Source: Flavitalea plasmicola (GTDB lineage: Bacteria; Bacteroidota; Bacteroidia; Chitinophagales; Chitinophagaceae). Taken from it: a DNA stretch of 64,000 bases. The position numbers and the translations under genes are program-made. The notes beneath the pieces are model-generated. The model did not search any database, was not told where the DNA came from, and saw only the letters and a list, made by a program, of their open reading frames with translations. Location of the stretch: the NCBI RefSeq assembly GCF_030546645.1, contig NZ_JAUOTO010000003.1, forward strand, positions 464,956 to 528,955, read 5' to 3'. Of the stretch, positions 1 to 8,912 are shown in pieces (the stretch's first letter is position 1; the number at the start of each line of letters is the position of its first letter).

Positions 1-2340
1 AGCTATGCCAGCAATTCCTTCGTCGACCGGAAAAGAGCCAGTTACCTGCTGGTGTACCAGGCGCCGGGCAGCAATGCCCTGGCTACGGCAGAAGGCGTAT
101 ACAAGGCCATGGATGCCTTAAAAAAATATTTCCCCGTCGGAGTTGATTATGTAGTGCCTTTCGAAGCGGTGTCCGTCGTACGTGTATCCATCAGCGAAGT
201 GGTGGATACCCTGCTGGAAGCCCTCGGGCTGGTGGTGCTGGTGGTATTCCTCTTCTTACAGAGCTGGCGGGCGACGCTGATCCCTGTCCTGGCCATACCG
301 GTATCCATCATAGGCACCTTCATCCTCTTCATACCGCTGGGCTTTACCATCAATACGCTTACCATGTTTGGTTTCGTGCTGGCCATCGGGATCGTGGTGG
401 ATGATGCCATCGTAGTGGTGGAAGCTGTACAGCATTATATGGACGAAGAGGGGCTTTCTGCGAAGGAGGCCACCACACGGGCGATGAAGGACATTTCCGG
501 TCCCGTGGTGGCGATTGCGCTGATCCTGGCCGCAGTGTTCGTACCCGTAGGGTTCATTCCGGGCATAACAGGCCGTCTGTACCAGCAGTTTGCCATTACC
601 ATCGCCATTTCCGTCCTGATATCCGCTTTTGTCGCCTTGTCGCTGACGCCAGCCCTTTGTACCTTGCTGCTAAGGCCTATGCATCTCGACAAGAACTCGC
701 GAGGCCTGAACAAGTTCTTCTATCATTTCAATAGCTGGTTCCACCGGGTATCGATCCGTTATACCAAGAGTGTAAAGGGATGGATCAAGCGGGCGCCGCT
801 GGCCATTATCCTGCTGATCTGCATCGTATTGGGAGCATTGTTCCTCTTCAAGCAGAAACCCAGCGCCTTCATCCCCACGGAGGACGAAGGCCGCGTATAT
901 GTCACCTATGAGATCCCGGAAGCCGCCTCTACGACCCGAAGCCTTGCGGTCCTGGACAGTATGATGAAGGTCATCGACAGCATTCCCGGAGTCGCCCACT
1001 ACGCGGCCCTGGGCGGACTGAACGTAGTGACCTTTGCCACGAAATCCAACAGCGGCACTATCTTCTGCCAGCTGAAGCCCTGGGACGACCGGAAAGAGAA
1101 GAGTCAGCAGCTGGACGGCGTTATGGCAGAGATGCGTAAGCGCTTTGCCGTCTTCAAGGAGGCCAACGTGGTCGTTATTTCGCCCCCCGCCATTCCCGGT
1201 CTGGGACAAACGGGCGGCTTCACATTCGAGCTGGAGCAACGGCAAAGCAATGACGACCTTCCCACCTTTGAAAAGGTGGTCCGGAACTTTGTAGGCGAAA
1301 TGAACAAGCGGCCCGAGATCGCCCAGGCCTTTAGCTTCTTCACTGCCCATACACCCAGCTACCAGGTAACTGTTGACAGGGATAAATGTAAGAAGCTCGG
1401 CGTGTCCCTGGCAGATGTATATTCGACCCTGCAGATGTACCTGGGCAGCAGCTATATCAATGACTTTACCATCTATGGCCGTAACTTCCACGTGGTGGCG
1501 CAGGCCGACACCATCTACAGGGCTGATATCTCCGATATCGGGCAGTTCTATGTGCGTAACAACGCCCAGCAGATGATCCCGCTGAGCACGGTGGTGAGCT
1601 ACAAGCTGCAGGAAAGTGCCCCGCTGATCTCGCACTTCAACATCTTCCGGACGGCGGAGATCAACGGCGGCGCCAAGCCAGGCTTTAGCAGCGGCCAGGC
1701 CATCCAGGCCTTGCAGGAAGTGGCGGCTAAGACCCTGCCCGAAGGTTATGGTTATGAGTTTGCCGGCCTTAGCAAACAGGAGATCGAATCCGGGTCCAGC
1801 ACTATTTACATCTTCTCCCTGTCTGTCCTGTTCGTATTCCTCTTTTTGTCGGCCCTTTATGAGAGCTGGTCGGTGCCATTCTCCGTATTGCTGGCCGTGC
1901 CCATCGGGATATTCGGCGCTATCCTGACGCTGACCCTGGTGCCCAGGCTGACCAATAACGTGTACGCCCAGATCGGCCTGATCACCCTCATTGGTCTGGC
2001 GGCCAAGAATGCCATCCTGATCGTGGAATTTGCCAAGGAAAGGGTGGATAGAGGGGTGCCGGTGCTAACGGCTACATTGGAGGCTGTCCAGCTCCGTCTC
2101 CGCCCCATCCTGATGACATCCATGGCATTTATCCTGGGCGTATTGCCCCTCATCTTTGCCACGGGCGCAGGTGCCGTTGCACGGAATACCATCGGCTTCA
2201 CCGTATTCGGAGGGATGCTGTCAGCCACTTTGCTGGCCATTTTCATCGTGCCGGTGCTTTTTGTGGTCATCACACGGACGGCTTATGGCAAGAAAAAGCT
2301 GGAAGAGCTGCAGAAGCAAAGACCGAATTTGTCGGAATAA
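1..2340 (+). CDS. RND-family multidrug efflux permease, C-terminal part (5' end outside window)
   Basis: Inner-membrane proton-driven pump of the HAE1/AcrB type, which exports drugs or other hydrophobic compounds with a periplasmic adaptor and an outer-membrane channel. The frame is open from base 1, so the N-terminus lies outside the window; about 780 residues are seen against roughly 1,040 for the family. Visible are the end of the first porter domain, transmembrane helices starting at LVVLVVFLFLQSWRATLIP, the helix-4 proton-relay pair in GIVVDDAIVVVE, and the partner lysine in GLAAKNAILIVEF. A strong terminator follows, so this is the last gene of its unit. The substrate cannot be read from the sequence. 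Confidence 0.93.
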   Translation, partial: SYASNSFVDRKRASYLLVYQAPGSNALATAEGVYKAMDALKKYFPVGVDYVVPFEAVSVVRVSISEVVDTLLEALGLVVLVVFLFLQSWRATLIPVLAIPVSIIGTFILFIPLGFTINTLTMFGFVLAIGIVVDDAIVVVEAVQHYMDEEGLSAKEATTRAMKDISGPVVAIALILAAVFVPVGFIPGITGRLYQQFAITIAISVLISAFVALSLTPALCTLLLRPMHLDKNSRGLNKFFYHFNSWFHRVSIRYTKSVKGWIKRAPLAIILLICIVLGALFLFKQKPSAFIPTEDEGRVYVTYEIPEAASTTRSLAVLDSMMKVIDSIPGVAHYAALGGLNVVTFATKSNSGTIFCQLKPWDDRKEKSQQLDGVMAEMRKRFAVFKEANVVVISPPAIPGLGQTGGFTFELEQRQSNDDLPTFEKVVRNFVGEMNKRPEIAQAFSFFTAHTPSYQVTVDRDKCKKLGVSLADVYSTLQMYLGSSYINDFTIYGRNFHVVAQADTIYRADISDIGQFYVRNNAQQMIPLSTVVSYKLQESAPLISHFNIFRTAEINGGAKPGFSSGQAIQALQEVAAKTLPEGYGYEFAGLSKQEIESGSSTIYIFSLSVLFVFLFLSALYESWSVPFSVLLAVPIGIFGAILTLTLVPRLTNNVYAQIGLITLIGLAAKNAILIVEFAKERVDRGVPVLTATLEAVQLRLRPILMTSMAFILGVLPLIFATGAGAVARNTIGFTVFGGMLSATLLAIFIVPVLFVVITRTAYGKKKLEELQKQRPNLSE

Positions 2341-2377
2341 GATCCATAAAGTAGGGCTAAAGATCCCGGGAATATAC

Positions 2378-2413
2378 AGAGCGTCTCAATCATGATTGAG
2401 ACGCTCTTTTTTT
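2378..2413 (+). terminator. Rho-independent terminator after the RND pump
   Basis: A perfect 13-bp stem (AGAGCGTCTCAAT paired with its complement) with a CATG loop, followed by seven T residues. It closes the efflux transcript before the next gene. Confidence 0.93.
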
Positions 2414-2465
2414 GAGGCGCTTATGCAATCGGCAGAAAAAGAGCATCCTTGCCTGAAAAGGTATT

Positions 2466-4799
2466 ATGCCGGTAAAACGATTTGTCCCCGACCCCCGCTG
2501 TTTCCAGCTGTTCTTTCAGACCATCTTTTTGTCCTATGGCCTGCTTTACCTGGGCTGGACGGCTGAATGGGGCCATTACCTTGTCAGTATCGTAAGTGCG
2601 GTGGCGTTCAACTATCTGGCCGAGGGCATCCGGCTGCGCAAATGGCCTGCCAGGCATAGCTGGCGTTCCTGGGGGCTAAGCCCCCTCATCAGCGCTATGA
2701 GCCTTTGTCTATTACTGAAGACGGGCCATTGGTACACCAGCTTACTGGCCGCCCTGCTGACAGTAGCTTCGAAATATGTTCTTCGCGTCGGCGGCAAACA
2801 TATTTTCAATCCTTCCGCTTTCGGAATAGTAGCTACGCTGCTGATCACGCAGGATGCCTGGCTTTCTCCCGGGCAATGGGGCAGCGATGCCATACTGTTC
2901 TTCCTTACCATTGTCTTTGGAACCATCGTCGTGACAAGCGTGCAGAAGCTGGATACTACGCTTGCCTTTCTCCTGACTTTTGTGCTGCTGACCTGGTGGA
3001 GACAGACCTATGTGCTGGAATGGCCCGTGGATCATTTCCTTCATTCCATTACAACCGGAAGTTTGTTATTATTCGCCTTTTTTATGATCAGCGACCCCCG
3101 GACCTCTCCCAACCATCCTTTTGCAAGGATCATCTGGGCATCGCTGATCGCGGTGGTCTCCTTCTATCTTGCCGCCTTCCAATGGAAATATAATACGTCA
3201 ATCTGGGTATTAGTGGCGGCGGCGCCCCTCGTTCCTGTCCTGGACAGGGTCTTCAGGGCCAGCGCTTTTAAATGGTCGTCTTCTCCCATTCAATTTAATT
3301 TTCTTTTACAACTTAAAAAACAGGGTATGAGAACAAGGATTAGAAAAGCAGGCGCAGCCGTGATCCTGGTTACCATGATCGGCCATGATGCCGCGGCCTT
3401 CTGCGGATTTTACGTCAGCAAGGCGGATGGGACACTGAAAAACAAGACATCGCAGGTAATCGTCGTACACGATGGCGACAGGAGCACCATCACCATGTAC
3501 AATGATTTCAAAGGCGATCTAAAGGATTTTGCCATGGTGGTGCCCGTGCCCGTCGTATTGAAAGAAAGGGATATCAAGGTGGTGGATCAGAAGATCTTCG
3601 CAACCCTGAATGACTATAGCCAGCCACGGCTGGTGGAATATTACGACAATAATCCCTGCGGGATACAAGATAAACTCCAGGGTAGGGTCCCCGGGCTGGC
3701 CATGGGTGAAGTAGTGGTAGTGGGGTATGGCAAAAGCAAAAAGGACCTCGGTGTCCGTATAGAAGCCCGGTACCTGGTGGGTGAATACGATATTCTTATC
3801 CTCAGCGCAAAGGAATCCCAGGGATTGAAAACCTGGCTTACGGAGAATGGGTATAAGATCCCGGCAGGAGCTGAGGAGGTATTGGAGCCCTACATCAGGA
3901 GCAACCTGAAGTTCTTCGTCGTAAAAGTAAATGAGGAAGAAAAGAAGAAGCTGCCGGGCAATTTCCTCAGGCCAATCCAGATCTCTTTCAATTCTCCCAG
4001 GTTCATGCTGCCCATCCGTCTGGGCATGGCCAATGCGGAAGGCGACCAGGACATGGTCGTATATGCTTTCAGTAAAAGAGGTAGGATCGAATGCGCCAAC
4101 TACCGGACCGTGTCCCTGCCGACCGGGAAAAATATCCCCTTATTCGTACAGCAAAATTTCGGGAATTTCTATTCCAATCTTTTTCAGCATCAATGGAAGA
4201 TGGAAGGTAAGGCGGTGACGATGCTGGAATATGCCTGGGATGTCAGTCCCCGGAACTATGTAAAATGCGATCCCTGCGTAGCCAGCGCTCCTTCCCGGCA
4301 GGACCTGGTACAGGCCGGTGTATGGTGGATGGGAGGATCACCATTGGCAGACGATGAAGCGGGGCAGGAGGCTTCCGATAAGGTCTATTTCACCCGGCTG
4401 CATGTCCGGTATAACCGCAAGGCCTTCCCCCAGGACCTGCTTTTCCAGGAGACAGCCAATACGGAAAATTTCCAGGCCCGCTATATTATCACCCACCCGG
4501 CTACCGGGGATCTCAGCTGTCCGGAAGGAAAAAAATACCTCAATGAATTGAAGGAAAGGCGTAAGGATGAACTGGAGATGCTGACCTATCTCACAGGCAA
4601 AGGACCCGATGACTGGGACCTCCTCGCGCAGACGGATGAGGAAAGAGCTATTCCTGCCGGGAGCTCTTATGCTGTGGCTGCGATGACCCTACACCAAGAG
4701 AAAAAGGACGGACTAGAGATTTGGGGCACTTCGTTAGGTATGATCGTGCTGATCTCCCTGGCCTGTTTCAAGCGGAAAGGACGGACGGGGGAAGAATAG
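2466..4799 (+). CDS. RnfD/NqrB-like membrane domain fused in frame to a DUF2330 protein
   Basis: Residues 1-280 form a polytopic domain with RnfD/NqrB hallmarks (GGKHIFNPSAFGIV; TTGSLLLFAFFMISDPRTSP). From about residue 288 the sequence is a complete DUF2330 protein, beginning with what looks like its own start and signal peptide (MRTRIRKAGAAVILV..., ATG at 3327) and carrying AAFCGFYVSKADG, PRLVEYYDNNPC, GEYDILILSAKES, YRTVSLP and CDPC. A single C-terminal transmembrane helix (GMIVLISLACF) ends it. To my knowledge related bacteria encode the two parts as adjacent separate genes; here no stop separates them. An A6 run at 3315-3320 and an out-of-frame TAA at 3314 sit just before the internal ATG, so either a true fusion or a single-base indel is possible. 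The role of DUF2330 is unknown; a periplasmic redox-related role is a guess. Confidence 0.8.
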   Translation: MPVKRFVPDPRCFQLFFQTIFLSYGLLYLGWTAEWGHYLVSIVSAVAFNYLAEGIRLRKWPARHSWRSWGLSPLISAMSLCLLLKTGHWYTSLLAALLTVASKYVLRVGGKHIFNPSAFGIVATLLITQDAWLSPGQWGSDAILFFLTIVFGTIVVTSVQKLDTTLAFLLTFVLLTWWRQTYVLEWPVDHFLHSITTGSLLLFAFFMISDPRTSPNHPFARIIWASLIAVVSFYLAAFQWKYNTSIWVLVAAAPLVPVLDRVFRASAFKWSSSPIQFNFLLQLKKQGMRTRIRKAGAAVILVTMIGHDAAAFCGFYVSKADGTLKNKTSQVIVVHDGDRSTITMYNDFKGDLKDFAMVVPVPVVLKERDIKVVDQKIFATLNDYSQPRLVEYYDNNPCGIQDKLQGRVPGLAMGEVVVVGYGKSKKDLGVRIEARYLVGEYDILILSAKESQGLKTWLTENGYKIPAGAEEVLEPYIRSNLKFFVVKVNEEEKKKLPGNFLRPIQISFNSPRFMLPIRLGMANAEGDQDMVVYAFSKRGRIECANYRTVSLPTGKNIPLFVQQNFGNFYSNLFQHQWKMEGKAVTMLEYAWDVSPRNYVKCDPCVASAPSRQDLVQAGVWWMGGSPLADDEAGQEASDKVYFTRLHVRYNRKAFPQDLLFQETANTENFQARYIITHPATGDLSCPEGKKYLNELKERRKDELEMLTYLTGKGPDDWDLLAQTDEERAIPAGSSYAVAAMTLHQEKKDGLEIWGTSLGMIVLISLACFKRKGRTGEE

Positions 4800-5090
4800 G
4801 AGAGGGAATGCTCTTTTTTTATTTTCCCGGCTCACGGGGGATTTCGTATCTTCCGGGTTGACGTTTTTTTCTGCTAAAATGTTTGGGTTCCAAGCCGCAA
4901 AAAGCCGCAAGAAGAGCGAAACCAGGCTACTAATATAATTGGAGGATAATTAAATATATCATTTTATTGATTTTTAAATACTTACAATATTTTATATGCT
5001 ATTTATTAATACTTGTTTATTGGCTCCAAATAGTCCTATAGGTGCCTAATCTCCCCAAATTTAGACAAGACTCAATTAAATTTTATGTAG
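4800..5090. other. AT-rich gene-free stretch
   Basis: No reading frame or RNA gene is recognisable. Base composition falls sharply from about 4870 and stays AT-rich into the first 100 bases of the next gene. A weak hairpin followed by a T-run near 4800-4822 may end the upstream transcript. Confidence 0.6.
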
Positions 5091-5726
5091 ATGAATCTAG
5101 TAACTGATTTACAATACTTTCCAAGTGTTATATTATATAAAATCTCAAATAAGACATCAAATATAATATTTGAGCAATATGAATGTTACCAAAAAATGAG
5201 TTTTCGCAACAGGTGCGAGATCGCCGGGTCCCAGGGACGGATCCATCTCAGCATTCCCCTGGAAAAAGGACGTGATCAAAAGACCCTGATGAAAGAAGTG
5301 AAAATTGCGAATGCCTACTCCTGGCAGGACCGGCATTGGAAGACCATTCTTGCCTGCTACAGCCGTTCACCCTGGTTTGAATTTTACCGGGACGAGCTGG
5401 AGTTGTTCTATCGCAGGCGCTTTGATTTTCTCCTGGATTGGAACCTCGCCTGTTTCGAATGGACATGCCGTGCCCTGGCGTTATCCGTCCGGGTGGCGCT
5501 TACGGAATCCTGGCGGCCGCATTATGATGGAGTGAATTGGCTGGACATACGGGGACAGATCCGCCCCAAAAATATCAGGGAGGGCAGCACTTCGTCTCCG
5601 GTGATCTACCGCCAGGTCTTTGAAGAGATCACCGGTTTCATCCCGCATCTCTCCATCCTGGACTTATTATTCTGCGAGGGTCAGCGGGCCCGATCTTTAC
5701 TTGCCGGGGTCGACCCAACATCGTAA
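5091..5726 (+). CDS. WbqC family protein
   Basis: WbqC-like proteins are found in polysaccharide loci and throughout Bacteroidota; their biochemical role is not settled. Family features are FEQYECYQKMSFRNRCEI near the N-terminus, LSIPLEKG, a WQDRHWKTI-type segment followed by YSRSPWFEFY, and the C-terminal LSILDLLFCEG. At 211 residues it is full length. The first 45 codons are markedly AT-rich while the rest matches the neighbourhood, although the protein family match runs across the change. In many relatives WbqC lies beside lepB and dapB; here dapB is 24 kb away, so the gene order has been rearranged. Confidence 0.88.
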   Translation: MNLVTDLQYFPSVILYKISNKTSNIIFEQYECYQKMSFRNRCEIAGSQGRIHLSIPLEKGRDQKTLMKEVKIANAYSWQDRHWKTILACYSRSPWFEFYRDELELFYRRRFDFLLDWNLACFEWTCRALALSVRVALTESWRPHYDGVNWLDIRGQIRPKNIREGSTSSPVIYRQVFEEITGFIPHLSILDLLFCEGQRARSLLAGVDPTS

Positions 5727-5756
5727 ATTACATGGATTGCAAACCAAAACTGCCTG

Positions 5757-6785
5757 ATGCGATTTTTTACAGTGATCAGAGTGTTGCCGGTGATCACCAG
5801 CCTTCTCCTGGGTACCTTGCTGCAAGCGCAACAAAAACCGGAGTACACCCAGTATATTCTCAATAACTATATCCTCAATCCTGCCCTCACGGGGATCGAA
5901 AATTACACGGATGTGAAGATCAGCCATCGCCACCAATGGGTGGGCGTTCAGGATGCACCGATCACCACTTATCTCACCATCCATGGGCCGTTGGGCAAAA
6001 AGGATGATCGTGAAACGGCGACTTCTTTTCATAAACCCGGCTACAATCCCCGGGGAAGGGACTATTGGGATGACTATACGGCCGCAAGACCTCACCACGG
6101 CGTCGGCCTTCAGGTGCTGGATGACCGGACCGGGCCACTCAGCCGGTTTTCCGCCTACGCTACTTATGCCTACCATCTGGGACTTAGCCCCCGCACCAGC
6201 CTTGCCCTGGGCTTTGCCGCAGGCATCAGCCAGCTGAACCTGGACAGGAGCAAGCTTTTTTTCGATGTACCTGTGGATCCCGCGGTTTACTCCAGCGGCG
6301 AGCTGAATAAGATCAAGCCGGATTTTGGGGCAGGCATCTGGCTGTATTCGGCTGATTATTTCATGGGCTTCTCTGCGCAGCAGATCATTCCGCAGAAAAT
6401 AGCATTTACGGATAAGATCGCTCCTCATCCCGGAAAATTAGTGCCCCACCTGTTCGGACAAGCCGGCTATCGTTTCCTGCTTGACGAGGACTTCAATTTG
6501 ATACCTTCCGTGATGGTGAAATACGTAGACCCATTGCCCCTGCAATTCGATTTTTCCGCCAAGCTGCAATACCAGGATTTCTTATGGATAGGGGCTAATT
6601 TCCGGACTTATGATGGCTTTTCTGCCATGGCCGGGCTCAACGTCTCCAATACTTTTAATATCGGCTATTCCTATGACCTGACAACTTCTAAATTGAATAC
6701 CATCAGCAAGGGTACCCATGAGATCATCATTGGGTTCCTCATCGGAAACAAATACGGGGATTGGTGTCCTAAAAATATTTGGTGA
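5757..6785 (+). CDS. PorP/SprF family type IX secretion system outer-membrane protein
   Basis: Predicted outer-membrane beta-barrel of the PorP/SprF family, which works with T9SS and, as SprF, in secretion of the gliding adhesin SprB. A signal peptide (residues 1-24, ending LLQAQ) precedes the family signature QKPEYTQYILNNYILNPALTG, then HRHQWVGVQDAP. The remainder alternates in beta-barrel style and ends with SYDLTTSKLNTISKGTHEIIIGFLI, typical of the family's last strands. Length (342) is normal. It follows WbqC after 30 bp and may be co-transcribed. PorP paralogues are numerous, each often paired with a large cell-surface protein; no such partner is adjacent here. Confidence 0.92.
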   Translation: MRFFTVIRVLPVITSLLLGTLLQAQQKPEYTQYILNNYILNPALTGIENYTDVKISHRHQWVGVQDAPITTYLTIHGPLGKKDDRETATSFHKPGYNPRGRDYWDDYTAARPHHGVGLQVLDDRTGPLSRFSAYATYAYHLGLSPRTSLALGFAAGISQLNLDRSKLFFDVPVDPAVYSSGELNKIKPDFGAGIWLYSADYFMGFSAQQIIPQKIAFTDKIAPHPGKLVPHLFGQAGYRFLLDEDFNLIPSVMVKYVDPLPLQFDFSAKLQYQDFLWIGANFRTYDGFSAMAGLNVSNTFNIGYSYDLTTSKLNTISKGTHEIIIGFLIGNKYGDWCPKNIW

Positions 6786-6799
6786 ATGGAGGTCTGATA

Positions 6800-8482
6800 T
6801 CAGATGACTACGGTAACCCGCTTTTTCCCGATCCTGCCCAATTTTCTTTGCAGTTCCTGTTGCTTATCCAGGTACTGCTGCTGAAGTTTAAGCTGCTCCA
6901 TTAGTATCTGGCGTTTTTGCCTTAGTTCAGGTGCTTCTTTCGCGCCTGCCTGCTGGAGAAGCTTTAGCTGAATTTGCAGCTCCTTTTGCATTTTATTGAT
7001 AGCCAGTTCCACCTGGTGAGAGGCCATTTGCTGCAAGTATACATATTGCTCTCCGGGAAGGGTAGTGCTGTCCTGTATGTTCTGGAAGGAGAAGCTCGAA
7101 TTGGGAACATAAGGAGGAGGCGCGCCATCTCCATGCAATTGGGTAACCACGTCGGTATGTGCCGAAATGGAGTAGTCCCGTTTGTCGGCCTGCAGGGGCG
7201 TGGAAGCATAGCCTGCCAGGGCGTTGCCATCTTCATCCTCAGCAGGAGCATCCGACTGGATCAGCTCATCCGTTGCATAACTGTCTTCATCGCCGGCTGC
7301 ATCCTTATGATGGGCGTGTGGCGTTGCAGGCTTTCGGAGGGCTGCCTGCTTATGCGCTATCCGGAAAGACACCGATACAAAGGCAGTCCGCTTGCTTTCC
7401 CCGCCGGCCGGCTCGTCCGTTATTTTTTTCTCTGAGGCAGCAATCGCCGGAACACGGAACGCAGCCGGCTGCTTCACCGCAAAGTTCGGCCAAGACAATA
7501 GCATGCCGGTGGTAAAAAGCGTCAGGAACAGGAATATCAATGGTTTTCCCCTCAGCGGTTCAGACGTCTGATTAAGCTTCAGGATCCGCCTGACCCTTTG
7601 CAGCAGGAGTTGGTCGTCGCCGCCCGTGGCGGCCAGCACCAGCCGGGGACTTCCCTGTATGCCTTTTGCCAGGGCCAGCAGCGCAGAGACATAAGTGTGA
7701 GGATCATATCGGAATTGAAGGACCAGGTCGTCGCAACGATGCTCCCTTTCTTTTTGAATGCTTCGTATGAGCAGTCTTGAGAAGGGGTTGAAGAAGAACA
7801 GTATTTCCAGGAAAGCTATCCACAGATGCAAAAGATAGTCCTGCCGCCGGATATGCGCAAGTTCATGCAGGATCAGCGCTTCCATCTGCTCCGGGCTGAG
7901 ATGGCTTACCATTGCCAGCGGCAGCAGAATGATGGGCTTTAAGGAGCCAAGGGTCACAGGGCCTTCCACCAGGGAAGAAAGCCAGACCTTTACGACCTTT
8001 TTTATCCCCATCCTCCGGCCTGTCTGCTCCACAAAGGTCCGAAGCTCCGGCGCCGCTTTCGACAGACCGGCATGGGCAAGGCGCCTGGAATAAAAATATT
8101 GTTTGCCAAAACGGGCAAAAAGCATACACAAGGTCAGCAGATAAAGGGTCGAGCAATAAGGGAGACCTTCAATGATCAGCTGCCTGCCTGCCACCAGGAA
8201 GGAGGCGATGCGGTCTGATCCCCAAAAAGAAGATACTCCCAGCCGGGAAGCCGGCGTAAGCGGATCTGCAGAGAAAAAAGCATTGAAAAAGCTGATGCCC
8301 GTCCAGACAGTTCCGGCCCCTAATAACAGGATCGCAAGTCCATGGCGGAGATGGGCGGAAGTGCGCCTGAAAATATTGACAAAGCAAACATATACCAGCC
8401 ACAAAAAAGCCATTTGCCAAAGGCTATTTAACAATGACCATCCCAGCGCCCTCAGTAAAGCGGATTGGGTAAGCAGGTGCAT
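6800..8482 (-). CDS. M56 family (BlaR1-like) membrane metallopeptidase
   Basis: Sensor-protease of the BlaR1/MecR1 type: four N-terminal transmembrane segments with a zinc peptidase domain between them carrying LILHELAHIRRQDYLLH (HExxH motif). In the known pairs the activated peptidase leads to loss of the BlaI repressor. The protein has no penicillin-binding sensor domain. Instead residues 350-460 are low-complexity and the C-terminus is a Gln/Lys-rich predicted coiled coil (EALKQ-type repeats around LKLLQQAGAK...QQQYLDKQQELQRKLG). It begins 2 bp after the blaI-like gene, so the two are one transcript. The signal sensed is unknown; no beta-lactamase is in the window. Confidence 0.9.
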   Translation of the reverse strand: MHLLTQSALLRALGWSLLNSLWQMAFLWLVYVCFVNIFRRTSAHLRHGLAILLLGAGTVWTGISFFNAFFSADPLTPASRLGVSSFWGSDRIASFLVAGRQLIIEGLPYCSTLYLLTLCMLFARFGKQYFYSRRLAHAGLSKAAPELRTFVEQTGRRMGIKKVVKVWLSSLVEGPVTLGSLKPIILLPLAMVSHLSPEQMEALILHELAHIRRQDYLLHLWIAFLEILFFFNPFSRLLIRSIQKEREHRCDDLVLQFRYDPHTYVSALLALAKGIQGSPRLVLAATGGDDQLLLQRVRRILKLNQTSEPLRGKPLIFLFLTLFTTGMLLSWPNFAVKQPAAFRVPAIAASEKKITDEPAGGESKRTAFVSVSFRIAHKQAALRKPATPHAHHKDAAGDEDSYATDELIQSDAPAEDEDGNALAGYASTPLQADKRDYSISAHTDVVTQLHGDGAPPPYVPNSSFSFQNIQDSTTLPGEQYVYLQQMASHQVELAINKMQKELQIQLKLLQQAGAKEAPELRQKRQILMEQLKLQQQYLDKQQELQRKLGRIGKKRVTVVI

Positions 8483-8484
8483 GC

Positions 8485-8865
8485 CTATTGATTTTTCAGA
8501 TTATTTAATAGCTGTTGGATCTCTTCCAGCTCTTCCGGGGAAGCCTTGTGATTGCCCAGCGCTTGCAGAACCAGTTCCGTAGGCGATCCGCCAAACAAAG
8601 TATTGATCATTTTGCCAAGCAGGTGCTTCTGCGTTCTCTCCCTGGTGACAGCCGCCTGGTAGATATGGGTCTTGAAAGAGTCGTCTCTTTTCACCAACCC
8701 CTTCTCATGCATGATCTGCATTAGCTTGAGCGTAGTGGTGTAGCCTACGTCCTTGGATTTGGCCAGATCCTCGTGCACTTCCCGAACGCTGGCCAGGTCT
8801 TTACTCCAAAGGACCTGCAGGATCTCCAGCTCGCTTTCAGTTGGCTTTATATACTTCGTCGACAT
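8485..8865 (-). CDS. BlaI/MecI/CopY family transcriptional repressor
   Basis: A 126-residue winged-helix repressor: KPTESELEILQVLWSKDLASVREVHEDL, then the recognition region VGYTTTLKLMQIMHEKGLVKRD, then a C-terminal dimerisation helix. I start it at the ATG at 8865 (MSTKYIKPTESE), where family similarity begins, rather than at an upstream TTG. It sits directly before its M56 partner. A perfect 7-bp inverted repeat 21 bp upstream is a likely autoregulatory operator. In the paradigm BlaI represses its own operon and is removed when the M56 protein is triggered. Confidence 0.93.
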   Translation of the reverse strand: MSTKYIKPTESELEILQVLWSKDLASVREVHEDLAKSKDVGYTTTLKLMQIMHEKGLVKRDDSFKTHIYQAAVTRERTQKHLLGKMINTLFGGSPTELVLQALGNHKASPEELEEIQQLLNNLKNQ

Positions 8866-8885
8866 AAAAATATATTTGAAAAGCA

Positions 8886-8907
8886 ATTTACGATTTTTTT
8901 CGTAAAT
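8886..8907. promoter_or_regulatory. Candidate BlaI-type operator
   Basis: Inverted repeat ATTTACG-N8-CGTAAAT in the short gap between the hydroxylase gene and the repressor gene. Position and symmetry fit an autoregulatory dimer site; the sequence is not the staphylococcal TACA/TGTA type. Confidence 0.55.
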
Positions 8908-8912
8908 GAATG

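Noticed and set aside
1488-1495. CCACGTGG, the core of a parS-like site
   Set aside because: The flanking bases do not match a parS palindrome, it lies inside the RND gene, and it is 30 kb from parAB.
670-1635. A long minus-strand frame inside the efflux pump gene
   Set aside because: Antisense to a well-supported RND coding sequence; no motifs.
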